Positions 10,110 through 21,140 of a stretch of 34,620 bases of DNA are shown here, in pieces. The DNA comes from Candidatus Omnitrophota bacterium (GTDB lineage Bacteria > Omnitrophota > Gorgyraeia > M55B152): contig JAGYNU010000005.1 in the NCBI GenBank assembly GCA_018399975.1, forward strand, positions 1-34,620. Direction: 5' to 3'. The notes beneath the pieces are model-generated. The model saw nothing but the letters and a program-made list of their open reading frames with translations, had not been told where the DNA came from and ran no database searches. The number at the start of each line of letters is the position of its first letter. Position 1 is the stretch's first letter. Both the position numbers and the translations under genes were made by a program.

Positions 10110-10129
10110 CCTGCCTGCCGGCAGGCAGG
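10110..10129. repeat. GC-rich palindrome copy 1
   Basis: cctgcctgccggcaggcagg, perfect palindrome. Confidence 0.9.
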
Positions 10130-10164
10130 TGTGTAGCTTTTAAAAATCTGTGATAATCTGTGTT

Positions 10165-10215
10165 TGCCGGCAGGCAGGCGAATGAGGACACCACTTAGTG
10201 AACGCCTGCCCGCCA
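10165..10215. repeat. GC-rich palindrome variant (copy 2) with distal arm
   Basis: tgccggcaggcaggcg ... cgcctgcccgcc. Confidence 0.65.
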
Positions 10216-10245
10216 ATGTTTGTGGCAGAATACAAAAAAGATGTT

Positions 10246-11544
10246 ATGAATAAAAATGTTAAATTAAAGATTAAAGAATCGTATCCAGAGAGAGTACTGG
10301 ATATTTTAAACTTGGTATCAAATATAGCAGAAAATAGAAAAGGTAGAGTTTTCTTAGTAGGAGGTATGGTTAGGGATTTATTATTAGATAATCCTAGTAT
10401 AGATTTAGATATTGCAGTAGAAAGACAGGGTATAGAATTTGCCAAAAAGCTTGCTTTTACTTTAAAGAAAAAGATAAACATTTATCCTAAATTTTATACA
10501 GCTTCGGTAAAAATAGATAATAATTTAAGCATAGATATTGCTACTTGCCGTAAAGAGACTTATGCTAAACCCGGAGCTTTGCCTGAAGTTGAGCCTTCAG
10601 ATATAAAAAATGATTTATTTAGAAGGGATTTTACGATTAATGCTATAGCTTTAAGTCTTAATAGTAAATCGTTTGGAAATATATTAGATTTTTGTAATGG
10701 GATAGAAGATTTAAAAAATGGTCGTATTAGAATTTTACATAATGATAGTTTTAAAGATGACCCAATTAGAATTTTAAGAGCAATTAGATTTATAGGAAGG
10801 TTAAATTTTAGGCTTGATAGCCATACTGAAAAATTAATGATTGATGCTATAAAACAAGACAATTTTAAGAATGTAAGTAAAGATAGGATAAGAAAAGAAT
10901 TAATATTATTTTTTAAAGAGGAAAATTTTTTAAAGCAAGTTGATGTTTTTGATAAATATTTAGGTTTAAATTTTATTTATAAAAGTATAAGAAAAGAATC
11001 AGTAGATAAAAAGCTATTAAAGAATGTAGAACGATATCTAAAACAATATAAACAAAATGTAAACACAAATAAAGCAGATGTGCCTGTATCCAATTATAAA
11101 TGGGTTGTTAGGCTTATGGTATTTGTTAGAAATTTGCAATTAAACGAGATTAATGAATTGTGTAAAAATTTTAATTTTTCTAAAGAGGTCAGTAATAAGT
11201 TAAAAAATTACAAAAAGCTTCAGTCGATTGTCTTAGAAAAAGCTAAAAAATTTAAAAAAGCTAAACCCGGAGAAATATATAATATTTTAAATCCTTTTGA
11301 TATAGAAGCAGTTTTTGTTATAATGTCAGCAATTAAAGATAAAGAGATTATTGCTAAGATATGGCGTTTTGTTATAAAAGACAGGTTTATTAAACTTGAT
11401 ATTAATGGTAAGGATTTAAAAGAATTAGGAATTTCTCCAGGGCCAGTTTTTAATACTGTTTTAAATAAAGTTTTGTGTGCTAAAATAGATGGTGAGATTT
11501 ATAGCAAGAAAGATGAGTTAAATTTTGTAAAAAAATTTATTTGA
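10246..11544 (+). CDS. Class II tRNA nucleotidyltransferase (A-adding or CCA-adding type, with flexible loop)
   Basis: FLVGGMVRDLLL, SIDLDIAVE, CRKETYAKPGALPEVEPSDIKNDLFRRDFTINAIA, DDPIRILRAIRFIGRLNF; ATG at 10246 preferred because the 10198 start lies in repeat sequence. Confidence 0.88.
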   Translation: MNKNVKLKIKESYPERVLDILNLVSNIAENRKGRVFLVGGMVRDLLLDNPSIDLDIAVERQGIEFAKKLAFTLKKKINIYPKFYTASVKIDNNLSIDIATCRKETYAKPGALPEVEPSDIKNDLFRRDFTINAIALSLNSKSFGNILDFCNGIEDLKNGRIRILHNDSFKDDPIRILRAIRFIGRLNFRLDSHTEKLMIDAIKQDNFKNVSKDRIRKELILFFKEENFLKQVDVFDKYLGLNFIYKSIRKESVDKKLLKNVERYLKQYKQNVNTNKADVPVSNYKWVVRLMVFVRNLQLNEINELCKNFNFSKEVSNKLKNYKKLQSIVLEKAKKFKKAKPGEIYNILNPFDIEAVFVIMSAIKDKEIIAKIWRFVIKDRFIKLDINGKDLKELGISPGPVFNTVLNKVLCAKIDGEIYSKKDELNFVKKFI

Positions 11545-11575
11545 TTTTAGTTAAATTTTTAATAATAATTTTTTT

Positions 11576-11857
11576 ATGAAAATCGGTTTATTACAAACTG
11601 AAGTTTATATACCTGATAGTCATTCTATTAAAGATAAAAGAACAAGAATATCAAAATTGAAGTGGGGATTAAGAAAAAGATTTAATGTTTCTGTATTAGA
11701 ATTGGGTGATAGAGATAAATGGCAGGTTGAACTTTTGGGTATATTATTTTTGGGACGCAGAAGCAATTATGTAGATAAAACATTTAATGATATATTAACT
11801 TATGTAAAGAAAGTTCCTAATTTGCAGTTAATAGATTATAATATACAAGTGATGTAA
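11576..11857 (+). CDS. ylxP: DUF503 / YlxP-like protein
   Basis: Small protein with SIKDKRTRISKLKWGLRKRFNVSVLELGDRDKWQ, adjacent to rbfA as in many genomes. Confidence 0.8.
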   Translation: MKIGLLQTEVYIPDSHSIKDKRTRISKLKWGLRKRFNVSVLELGDRDKWQVELLGILFLGRRSNYVDKTFNDILTYVKKVPNLQLIDYNIQVM

Positions 11858-11882
11858 ATCAATTAAATTAAATTTATATTTT

Positions 11883-12239
11883 ATGGAATTTAGAAGGCCT
11901 AAAAAAGTAGCGCAGTTATTAAAAGAAGAAATAAGTAGAATTGTACGTGAGGATTTAGAAGATCCTAACTTAGGATTTGTTACTGTTACACATGTAAATG
12001 TCAGTAAAGATTTAAAACATGCTGTAGTTTTAATTAGTGTATTTGGTAATAAAGAAGAACAAAGTGAATCTGTAAAAGTAGTTCTTAAAGCTAAAGGATT
12101 GATTAAGAAAATTATTGCTGATGTTCTTCCTCTGAGGTTTGTTCCTGAAATTAAATTTAAATTAGATAAGTCGTTAGAATATAGTGTGTATATAAATAAT
12201 AAAATAGATCAAATAAGGCAGGAAGATGAACGAAAATAG
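11883..12239 (+). CDS. rbfA: Ribosome-binding factor A
   Basis: RPKKVAQLLKEEISRIVREDLEDPNLGFVTVTHVNVSKDLKHAVVLISVFG, LPLRFVPEIKFKLDKSLEYSVYINNKIDQI. Confidence 0.93.
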   Translation: MEFRRPKKVAQLLKEEISRIVREDLEDPNLGFVTVTHVNVSKDLKHAVVLISVFGNKEEQSESVKVVLKAKGLIKKIIADVLPLRFVPEIKFKLDKSLEYSVYINNKIDQIRQEDERK

Positions 12240-13218
12240 AGAATTATTCGAAGTAATTGATGTTATAGAAGCTCATCATAGCTTTTTAATTTCTTCACAT
12301 ATTAGCCCTGAAGGTGATGCTTTAGGCAGTCAATTGGCTTTTGCCTCAGTTCTTGAATCTATGAATAAAGAAGTAGTTATAGTTGATGCCCATCCTGTGC
12401 CTAAACGGTATGATTTTTTACCCCTGGTCGATAAAATTTTAAGTTTAAAGGAATATAATGTAATGACTCAAGGGATTAATAATATTGATGTAGCGGTTTT
12501 ATTAGATTGCCCTACTATAGATAGAATAGGTGCAGTTAAAAAAATTATTCCAGATGAATGTGTTTTATTAAATATAGATCATCATACAAGTAATTCTTAC
12601 TTTGCAGATGTAAATTATGTAGATTCTTCTGCTGATTCGACTTGTCAGGCATTATTTGATTTATTTAATTTGATGAATAGTAAAATAGATATTTCTGTTG
12701 CTACTAATTTGTATACGGGTATATTAACTGATACTGGAGGATTTAAGCATTCTAATACTATTCCAAAAACTCATATGGCAATAGCTAAATTGCTTGAAAC
12801 AGGGATTAAACCTGATAAGATTTTTAGTCTACTTTATGAACGTTGGCCTATAGAAAGATTAAAATTATTGTCAAAAGTTCTTGGAAGTGTTGAATCGAGT
12901 TTTAATGGAGCATTTATATATATGACATTAACTCCTAATATGTTAAAGGAAGCTGGGGCAGGTAAAGAATTATCAGAGGATTTTATTGATTATTGTTTAA
13001 CTGTTGAAGGGGTTGAGGTAGCAGCTTTTTTTAGAGAAGAGGATGAATATGTTAAGATAAATTTTAGGTCGCGGGGTAAAATTGATGTAAATAAGATAGC
13101 TGGCAAATATGGTGGAGGTGGACATGTTAAAGCCAGCGGTTGTAGAATAAAGGGAACTCTTTCACAAGCTAAACAGGAAATCGAAAGAGACATAGCTAAA
13201 GCTCTGAATTGCAAGTAG
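12226..13218 (+). CDS. nrnA: DHH/DHHA1 phosphoesterase (NrnA-like bifunctional oligoribonuclease/pAp phosphatase)
   Basis: SSHISPEGDALGSQLA, LLDCPTIDRIG, NIDHHTSN, YTGILTDTGGFKHSNT, NFRSRGKIDVNKIAGKYGGGGHVKASG. Confidence 0.9.
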   Translation: MNENRELFEVIDVIEAHHSFLISSHISPEGDALGSQLAFASVLESMNKEVVIVDAHPVPKRYDFLPLVDKILSLKEYNVMTQGINNIDVAVLLDCPTIDRIGAVKKIIPDECVLLNIDHHTSNSYFADVNYVDSSADSTCQALFDLFNLMNSKIDISVATNLYTGILTDTGGFKHSNTIPKTHMAIAKLLETGIKPDKIFSLLYERWPIERLKLLSKVLGSVESSFNGAFIYMTLTPNMLKEAGAGKELSEDFIDYCLTVEGVEVAAFFREEDEYVKINFRSRGKIDVNKIAGKYGGGGHVKASGCRIKGTLSQAKQEIERDIAKALNCK

Positions 13219-13266
13219 AGAGTTCTATATTTTAAGTGTTTGGATTTATTTAGTTAGGAGGTTTTA

Positions 13267-15429
13267 ATGTATCGTAACATGAAGTGGAAGATATTATTGA
13301 TTATTGTTATAGTTGGATTAGCTTTTTGGTCACAATATCCTTTGTCTGAAAAGATAAATTTAGGCTTGGATTTAAAAGGAGGGATGCATTTAGTTTTAAA
13401 AGTAGATACTTCTAAAATACCCGAAGGAGCTAAGCAAAATGCCACTAATAGAGCAGTACAGGTTTTGAGAAATCGTATTGATGAATTTGGGGTGAGAGAA
13501 CCTTTAATTCAAAAACAGGGTAGTGATAAGATAGTTATTCAACTTCCAGGGATAGAAGACAGAAATCGTGCTTTAAATATAATAGGTAAAACTGCTCAAT
13601 TGGAATTTAAGCTTGTTGAAGATGACCCTGAATTAGTTAAACAAGCTTTAGAAGATAGTATTCCCGAAGGCTATGAATTGAAAGCTCATAAAGATGGCAA
13701 ATTGCTTTTGGAAAAAGACCCTGTACTTACTGGAGACGCTATAGAAGATGCTATTACAAGTTTTAGTTCGCAAATGGGAATTCCTTACATTTCTTTGACA
13801 TTTAATTCTGAGGGAGCAAAAAAATTTGCTCGTATTACTGAGAAAAATGTTGGAGAAAGATTAGCTATAGTTTTAGATGAAAAGGTTCAATCTGCTCCTA
13901 CTATCCGTGAGAAAATACCCTCTGGGAAAGCTCAAATTACCGGTAGGTTTTCTGTGGAAGAAGCTAGAGATTTATCTATTACCTTACGAGCTGGCGCATT
14001 ACCAGCTCCTATTGACATAATTGAAGAAAGGACAGTTGGTCCTACACTTGGAGAAGATTCTGTTCGTAAGGGTATACGTTCAATAATTATCGGAGGCATT
14101 TTAGTATTATCATTTTTAGCTTTATATTATTTATTAGCTGGTATTATAGCTAATTTTGCTTTATGTCTTAATATTATTATTATAATGGGAGCTTTAGCTT
14201 ATTTTGATGCTACTTTAACTTTACCTGGTATGGCTGGTATTTTACTTACTATAGGCATGGCAGTAGACGCTAATGTGCTTATTTTTGAAAGAATAAGAGA
14301 AGAATTGAAATTAGGGAAACCTCTTAGGCCTGCAATTGGGGCAGGTTATGATAAAGTTTTTTTAACAATTTTCGATGCAAATATCACTACCTTAATTATA
14401 GCCCTTATGCTTTTTCAATTTGGGACTGGGCCTATAAGAGGATTTGCTACTACTTTAAGTATAGGTATATTATCTAGTATGTTTACAGCATTGGTTATAA
14501 CTAGGTTGGTTTTTGATATTTTAACTAAAACTATAAGTCGATTTAAAAAGTTACCTATGTTGCAGATAATTTCTGAAAGTAAAATAAGATTTTTAGATTT
14601 AAGAAAAATAATGTTTAGTCTATCTGTTATTTTAATAATTGTTGGTATGGTTGTTTTCGGCATCAAGGGAGAAAAGAATTTTGGCGTAGATTTTTCTGGT
14701 GGCAGTATACAAGAATTTGAATTTAAAAATAGTATAAACATTAATAATATAAGAGATATATTAAAGGGTATAGGTTTTGGTGATTCTGTAATACAGCAGG
14801 TCAAAGATACTAACCGTGTTATTATCAGGTCTTATAAAGGTGCTACCGATAAAATAGAAATGGCATTAAAACAGGCTTTTGAAGATGTTAGGGTTTTAAG
14901 AATAGAAAAGGTTGGTCCAATTATAGGTAATGTTTTACGTAGAAAAGCTTTGTTGGCTGTTATATATTCTTTAATTGGTATATCTTTATATATATTTTTC
15001 AGGTTTAAACACTTAAAATTTGCTACCGGAGCTATAATAGCTTTATTCCATGATGTTTTGATATGTCTTGGAGCTTTAAGTTTTAGTGGCAGAGAATTGT
15101 CTTTACCGGTTATAGCTGCATTACTTACAATAGTGGGTTATTCTATTAATGATACAATAGTTGTATATAGCAGAATTAGAGAAAATTTAAAAGTAAAAAA
15201 GGATGAATTAAAAAAGGTTATAAATTCAAGTATAAATCAAGTTTTAAGCCGTACTTTACTTACTTCTTTAACGACCTTATTAGTGGTTATATCACTTTAT
15301 TTTTTTGGAGGAGAAGTTATTAATGATTTTGCTTTTGTTTTATTGGTTGGGATAATTGCTGGCACCTATTCTTCTATATTTATAGCTGCTCCATGTCTTG
15401 TATACGGTAAAAATAAGAACTTGAGTTAA
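13267..15429 (+). CDS. secDF: Fused protein-export membrane protein SecDF
   Basis: SecD half: LGLDLKGGMHLVLKVD, VLRNRIDEFGVREPLIQKQG, LPGMAGILLTIGMAVDANVLIFERIREEL; SecF half: NFGVDFSGGSIQEFEF, LTIVGYSINDTIVVYSRIREN; AGGAGG ribosome-binding site. Confidence 0.95.
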   Translation: MYRNMKWKILLIIVIVGLAFWSQYPLSEKINLGLDLKGGMHLVLKVDTSKIPEGAKQNATNRAVQVLRNRIDEFGVREPLIQKQGSDKIVIQLPGIEDRNRALNIIGKTAQLEFKLVEDDPELVKQALEDSIPEGYELKAHKDGKLLLEKDPVLTGDAIEDAITSFSSQMGIPYISLTFNSEGAKKFARITEKNVGERLAIVLDEKVQSAPTIREKIPSGKAQITGRFSVEEARDLSITLRAGALPAPIDIIEERTVGPTLGEDSVRKGIRSIIIGGILVLSFLALYYLLAGIIANFALCLNIIIIMGALAYFDATLTLPGMAGILLTIGMAVDANVLIFERIREELKLGKPLRPAIGAGYDKVFLTIFDANITTLIIALMLFQFGTGPIRGFATTLSIGILSSMFTALVITRLVFDILTKTISRFKKLPMLQIISESKIRFLDLRKIMFSLSVILIIVGMVVFGIKGEKNFGVDFSGGSIQEFEFKNSININNIRDILKGIGFGDSVIQQVKDTNRVIIRSYKGATDKIEMALKQAFEDVRVLRIEKVGPIIGNVLRRKALLAVIYSLIGISLYIFFRFKHLKFATGAIIALFHDVLICLGALSFSGRELSLPVIAALLTIVGYSINDTIVVYSRIRENLKVKKDELKKVINSSINQVLSRTLLTSLTTLLVVISLYFFGGEVINDFAFVLLVGIIAGTYSSIFIAAPCLVYGKNKNLS

Positions 15430-15572
15430 GAGAAATATAATATTTATTATTTTTCTTAAAAGCACTTGAAATTATAAAAATATAATGATATTATTAACGC
15501 GTTTTGTGCCGTTTTTAGTTTTGTCATTTTTAAAATTTATTATTTTATAAGATTTGAAAAAGGAGACTGTAT

Positions 15573-15761
15573 ATGAAGGTTGTAATAAATACGGATACTT
15601 GTATTGCTTGTAGTGTATGTGTTAGCATGTGTCCAGAGGTTTTTGAAATTTCTGGAGATACAGTTATAACGAAAGTTGATGAGATTCCAAGTGATTTAGA
15701 GGAAAGTGTTAGAGATGCGGCAAATAGTTGCCCTACAGATGCAATTTCTATAGAAGAATAG
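15573..15761 (+). CDS. Ferredoxin, single [4Fe-4S]-type
   Basis: VNTDTCIACSVCVSMCPEVFEISGD...SCPTDAISIEE; AAGGAGA ribosome-binding site. Confidence 0.88.
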   Translation: MKVVINTDTCIACSVCVSMCPEVFEISGDTVITKVDEIPSDLEESVRDAANSCPTDAISIEE

Positions 15762-15856
15762 TAATGTTTAATAGTTTTTCACAATATATAGTGATTTTTT
15801 AATTTTACAAATAAGTTTTTTGATTTATATGTAATAGATTGGGAATCAAGATAGTT

Positions 15857-17875
<2,019 letters not shown>

Positions 17876-17879
17876 TTAT

Positions 17880-18110
17880 TACCACATTTTAAATCCTAAT
17901 ATCAAAATCCTAAACAAATATTTTTCAAATTCTAAATCCGAAATTCTAAATCCTAAACACCTGCCTGCCGGCAGGCAGGAATTCTAAATCATAAATTACA
18001 ATGTTTCAAACTTGCAAGTTTGGGATTTGGAACATTAGAATTTTGATATTGTTTAGAAATTCGAATTTAGTGCTTAGTATTTTTATCAGTTAGTGCTTAG
18101 AATTTATGAC
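17880..18110. repeat. AT-rich heptamer-based imperfect inverted-repeat element containing GC-rich palindrome copy 3 (17960-17979)
   Basis: aaattct-aaatccg-aaattct-aaatcct-aaacacc, palindrome, then aagtttgggatttggaacattagaatttt...aaattcgaatttagtgcttagt. Confidence 0.7.
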
Positions 18111-18118
18111 TACATTTA

Positions 18119-19843
18119 CTATTCCTTATTAAAAAACTTTTTAAGTTTTGACAGAGGATATGTATTTATTACATCCTCTGATTCTAACCAACCACGCCTT
18201 GCAGTATATATTCCATATTTAATGTTATTTAATTGAAGGATGCTATGTGAGTCTGTATTTATAGCAATTTTGACTTTATTTTCTTTACATGCTTTACAAT
18301 ATTTTGAGCTTATATCTAATCTGTCAGGATATGCATTTAATTCCAAAGCTATTTTGTATTTTTTAGCAGCTTTTATTAGTTCGTCCATATTTACTTTATA
18401 TGGTTCTCTTTTTTTTAATATTCTACCAGTAGGATGTGCAAAAATATTTACATTTTTATTTTTAAAAGCAGTTACTATCCTTTGAGTCATTTCATTTTCT
18501 TCCATTCCAAATTTTGAATGTATTGCTGCGATAACTATATCGCATTGTTTTAATATGTCATCAGGAAAATCCAATTTGCCATCGTTTAAAATATCAACCT
18601 CTACACCAGAAAATACCGTTATATTTTCCATTTTGTTGTTTACTTCTTTTATTTTATCTATTTCTTTTATTAGTTCTTTAGGTTTTAAGCCTCCAGCTAT
18701 TTTGACAGCTTGCGAATGATCTGTGATTGCTATATATTTATAACCTCTATCTTTACAGGATTCTACCATCTCTTCTATAGTATTACTTCCATCCGAGTAT
18801 TTAGTATGCATATGTAAGTCTCCTTTGTAATCATGGAAGTTAATTAGTTTAGGTAGCTTATTTATACGGGCAGCTTCAATTTCTCCATTATTTTCTCTTA
18901 GTTCTGGGGGTATAAAAGGTAAGTCTATGCTTTTGTATACTTCTTTTTCTGTTTTCCCAGCAACTTTTTTTTCTTTTGAGTTTTTAATAGAGAAAACTCC
19001 ATATTCATTTATTTTTAGATTTTTCTTTTTGCTGATTTCTCTAATAGCAATATTATGTTGTTTGGAACCTGTAAAATATACTAATGCAGCTCCAAAACTT
19101 GATGGTTTTATAAGTCTTAAATCGACCTGCAATCCATTATTTAATATTACTGTTGATTTTGTAGTGCCTTTTGCAATTATGTCTTTAACTTCTGATAAAG
19201 AAGTAAATTTATTTATGATGTTAGTGTTATTTTCAGCGGTTACTAAAATATCTAAGTCACCTACTGTTTCTTTCATTCTTCTTAAGCTTCCTGCATATTG
19301 AATATTTTTGATTTCTTTATGTTTTTTTAATTTATCTATTATTGTTTCGGCATAAGGAAGGGCTTCTGATAGTTTAAATCTACCTTTACTTTGTTTGAAA
19401 TACTGAATCCCTTTTAGAACTTTTTCTTCACTTTTTTCGCCCATACGTTCCATTTCTCGCAATTTGCCGTTTTTGGCAGCTTTTTCCAATTTATCCATAT
19501 TTGTAATATTAAGTTTTTTATAAACTTGTTGGACTAATTTGGGGCCTAAACCTGGGATTTTCATCATTTCTATAAGATTAGCTTCAGGGGTTTCTAAAAG
19601 TTCTTTATGATATTGGCAATCTCCGGTTTCTATAATTTCTTTTATTTTTTCTGCTGTGTTTTTGCCTATGCCTGGGATATTTTCTAAATTTTTTTCTTTT
19701 ATTATGGATTTTAAATTTTCAGATAGCCCAGATATAATTTGCGCTACTCTTCGGTATGAACGTATACGGAAAGGATTATCTTCCTTTAATTGTAAAATAT
19801 CAGCTATTTCATTGAATATTTTTGCTACTTCTATATTTTCCAT
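18119..19843 (-). CDS. polX: DNA polymerase X family with C-terminal PHP domain
   Basis: HhH repeats (NIPGIGKNTAEKIKEI), YAGSLRRMKETVGDLDILV, then PHP: DLHMHTKYSDGSNTIEEMV, AITDHSQ, AIHSKFG, AINTDSHS. Confidence 0.94.
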   Translation of the reverse strand: MENIEVAKIFNEIADILQLKEDNPFRIRSYRRVAQIISGLSENLKSIIKEKNLENIPGIGKNTAEKIKEIIETGDCQYHKELLETPEANLIEMMKIPGLGPKLVQQVYKKLNITNMDKLEKAAKNGKLREMERMGEKSEEKVLKGIQYFKQSKGRFKLSEALPYAETIIDKLKKHKEIKNIQYAGSLRRMKETVGDLDILVTAENNTNIINKFTSLSEVKDIIAKGTTKSTVILNNGLQVDLRLIKPSSFGAALVYFTGSKQHNIAIREISKKKNLKINEYGVFSIKNSKEKKVAGKTEKEVYKSIDLPFIPPELRENNGEIEAARINKLPKLINFHDYKGDLHMHTKYSDGSNTIEEMVESCKDRGYKYIAITDHSQAVKIAGGLKPKELIKEIDKIKEVNNKMENITVFSGVEVDILNDGKLDFPDDILKQCDIVIAAIHSKFGMEENEMTQRIVTAFKNKNVNIFAHPTGRILKKREPYKVNMDELIKAAKKYKIALELNAYPDRLDISSKYCKACKENKVKIAINTDSHSILQLNNIKYGIYTARRGWLESEDVINTYPLSKLKKFFNKE

Positions 19844-19873
19844 AGTTACAGATTAGCACAGATTATCTTTTTC

Positions 19874-19902
19874 GAAAACCGATAACCGAAAACCGACAAC
19901 CT
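19874..19902. repeat. Heptamer array
   Basis: gaaaacc-gataacc-gaaaacc-gacaacc. Confidence 0.8.
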
Positions 19903-19905
19903 ATA

Positions 19906-20250
19906 TTAGCAAGTTAGATGAAATGCACCAGCTACTCTTTTATCTTCTTCCTGATACTGATTAAATATTTTATAAGCTTCACCAGTAGGAGCGTGGATTA
20001 ATTCTATATTTTTAGAAAACAAAAGTTTCTTTGCTTCTTCTGATATTTTCATAGCACCATAAGCTCCTTGTCCTACAGTTAAATATTGAGGCTTAGCCTC
20101 GATAACTTCGTCTAAATCTTCAGGTTGTAAAATGTGGCCTTCTTTTCTTCGCCAATTATCAATTATTCTATTTTTGAGAATAATTAAATCTTGGTTAAAA
20201 ACTTTACCATTGATTATCATTTTACCAAAGGAGTAAGATTGTATTTTCAT
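19906..20250 (-). CDS. Mth938-like domain protein (DUF498-type)
   Basis: SYSFGKMIINGKVFNQDLII, YLTVGQGAYGAM, IELIHAPTGEAYKIFNQ, VAGAFHLTC. Confidence 0.75.
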   Translation of the reverse strand: MKIQSYSFGKMIINGKVFNQDLIILKNRIIDNWRRKEGHILQPEDLDEVIEAKPQYLTVGQGAYGAMKISEEAKKLLFSKNIELIHAPTGEAYKIFNQYQEEDKRVAGAFHLTC

Positions 20251-20334
20251 TTTTATTTGGTTTGATTATTTTAACTTATATATGTTAAAATTATACAATA
20301 TATTTGAATTATATTAAAGAGGAGTTTTTTTTAT

Positions 20335-21123
20335 ATGCCTGAGTTGCCCGATGTAGAGTATATGTTGAGGGGTTTTAAAGATTATATTATAGGTAAATCT
20401 GTAAAGGATTTTATTATATTGGATAGGAAGTTTGTTAAAATTTCTGATAGACTGATAAGTGCAGGGGTTGTAAATTCAAAAATTAGAGAAGTTATAAGGA
20501 AAGGAAAATATATATTAGTATTTTTTGATTCTGGATTTACTTTAGTTTTGCATATGGGTATGACTGGTTGGATAGATTTAGTGTCAAAAAGCAAAGAGGT
20601 AAAAAAACATGATAAGTTCAGACTAATATTTAAAGCAGGGAAAGAAATAAGGTATAATTGTTCTAGGAAGTTAGGAAAAATAAGATTAACATTAGATGAA
20701 AGATTTAACGAGTTGTCAGGGCTGAATAATTTAGGAGTAGATGCATTAAGTGAGGCATTTACATGTGATGTGTTAGGATTTTTATTAAAAAAAACCGATT
20801 CATATTTAAAATCTTTTTTTATCAATCAATCTTATATCGCTGGGATTGGCAATGTTTATGCTGACGAAATTCTTTTTAAAAGCAGAATCTCGCCTAAAAG
20901 AAAAACATCCAGTTTAAATAGATTAGAAGTTAAAAGTTTATATAAAAATACTAAGAGAATTTTAAATAAAGCCATCAGTAATTATAATAGTATAAATAAA
21001 AATAATAATTTACTTTTAAATAGGAGAAAAAAGGGGCAAAAATGCCCCAATTGTAACCGGAAATTAAAGATAGAAAAAATATCAGGTAGAACTACTTTCT
21101 TTTGCAGTAAATGTCAAAAATAA
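20335..21123 (+). CDS. mutM: Formamidopyrimidine-DNA glycosylase (Fpg/Nei family)
   Basis: MPELPDVEYM N-terminus, RKGKYILV, HMGMTGW, YIAGIGNVYADEILF, C-terminal zinc finger CPNCNRKLKIEKISGRTTFFCSKC. Confidence 0.92.
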   Translation: MPELPDVEYMLRGFKDYIIGKSVKDFIILDRKFVKISDRLISAGVVNSKIREVIRKGKYILVFFDSGFTLVLHMGMTGWIDLVSKSKEVKKHDKFRLIFKAGKEIRYNCSRKLGKIRLTLDERFNELSGLNNLGVDALSEAFTCDVLGFLLKKTDSYLKSFFINQSYIAGIGNVYADEILFKSRISPKRKTSSLNRLEVKSLYKNTKRILNKAISNYNSINKNNNLLLNRRKKGQKCPNCNRKLKIEKISGRTTFFCSKCQK

Positions 21124-21140
21124 CATTTTAAAAATATGCA

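Noticed and set aside
10198-10245. Extended N-terminus MNACPPMFVAEYKKDV of the nucleotidyltransferase
   Set aside because: Encoded by the palindromic repeat; ATG at 10246 is the more plausible start.
14415-14804. Minus-strand 129-aa ORF within secDF, and similar antisense ORFs elsewhere (e.g. 6731-7018, 16428-16865, 18927-19301, 20382-20825, 23431-23847)
   Set aside because: All lie opposite strongly conserved genes and show no recognisable domains.
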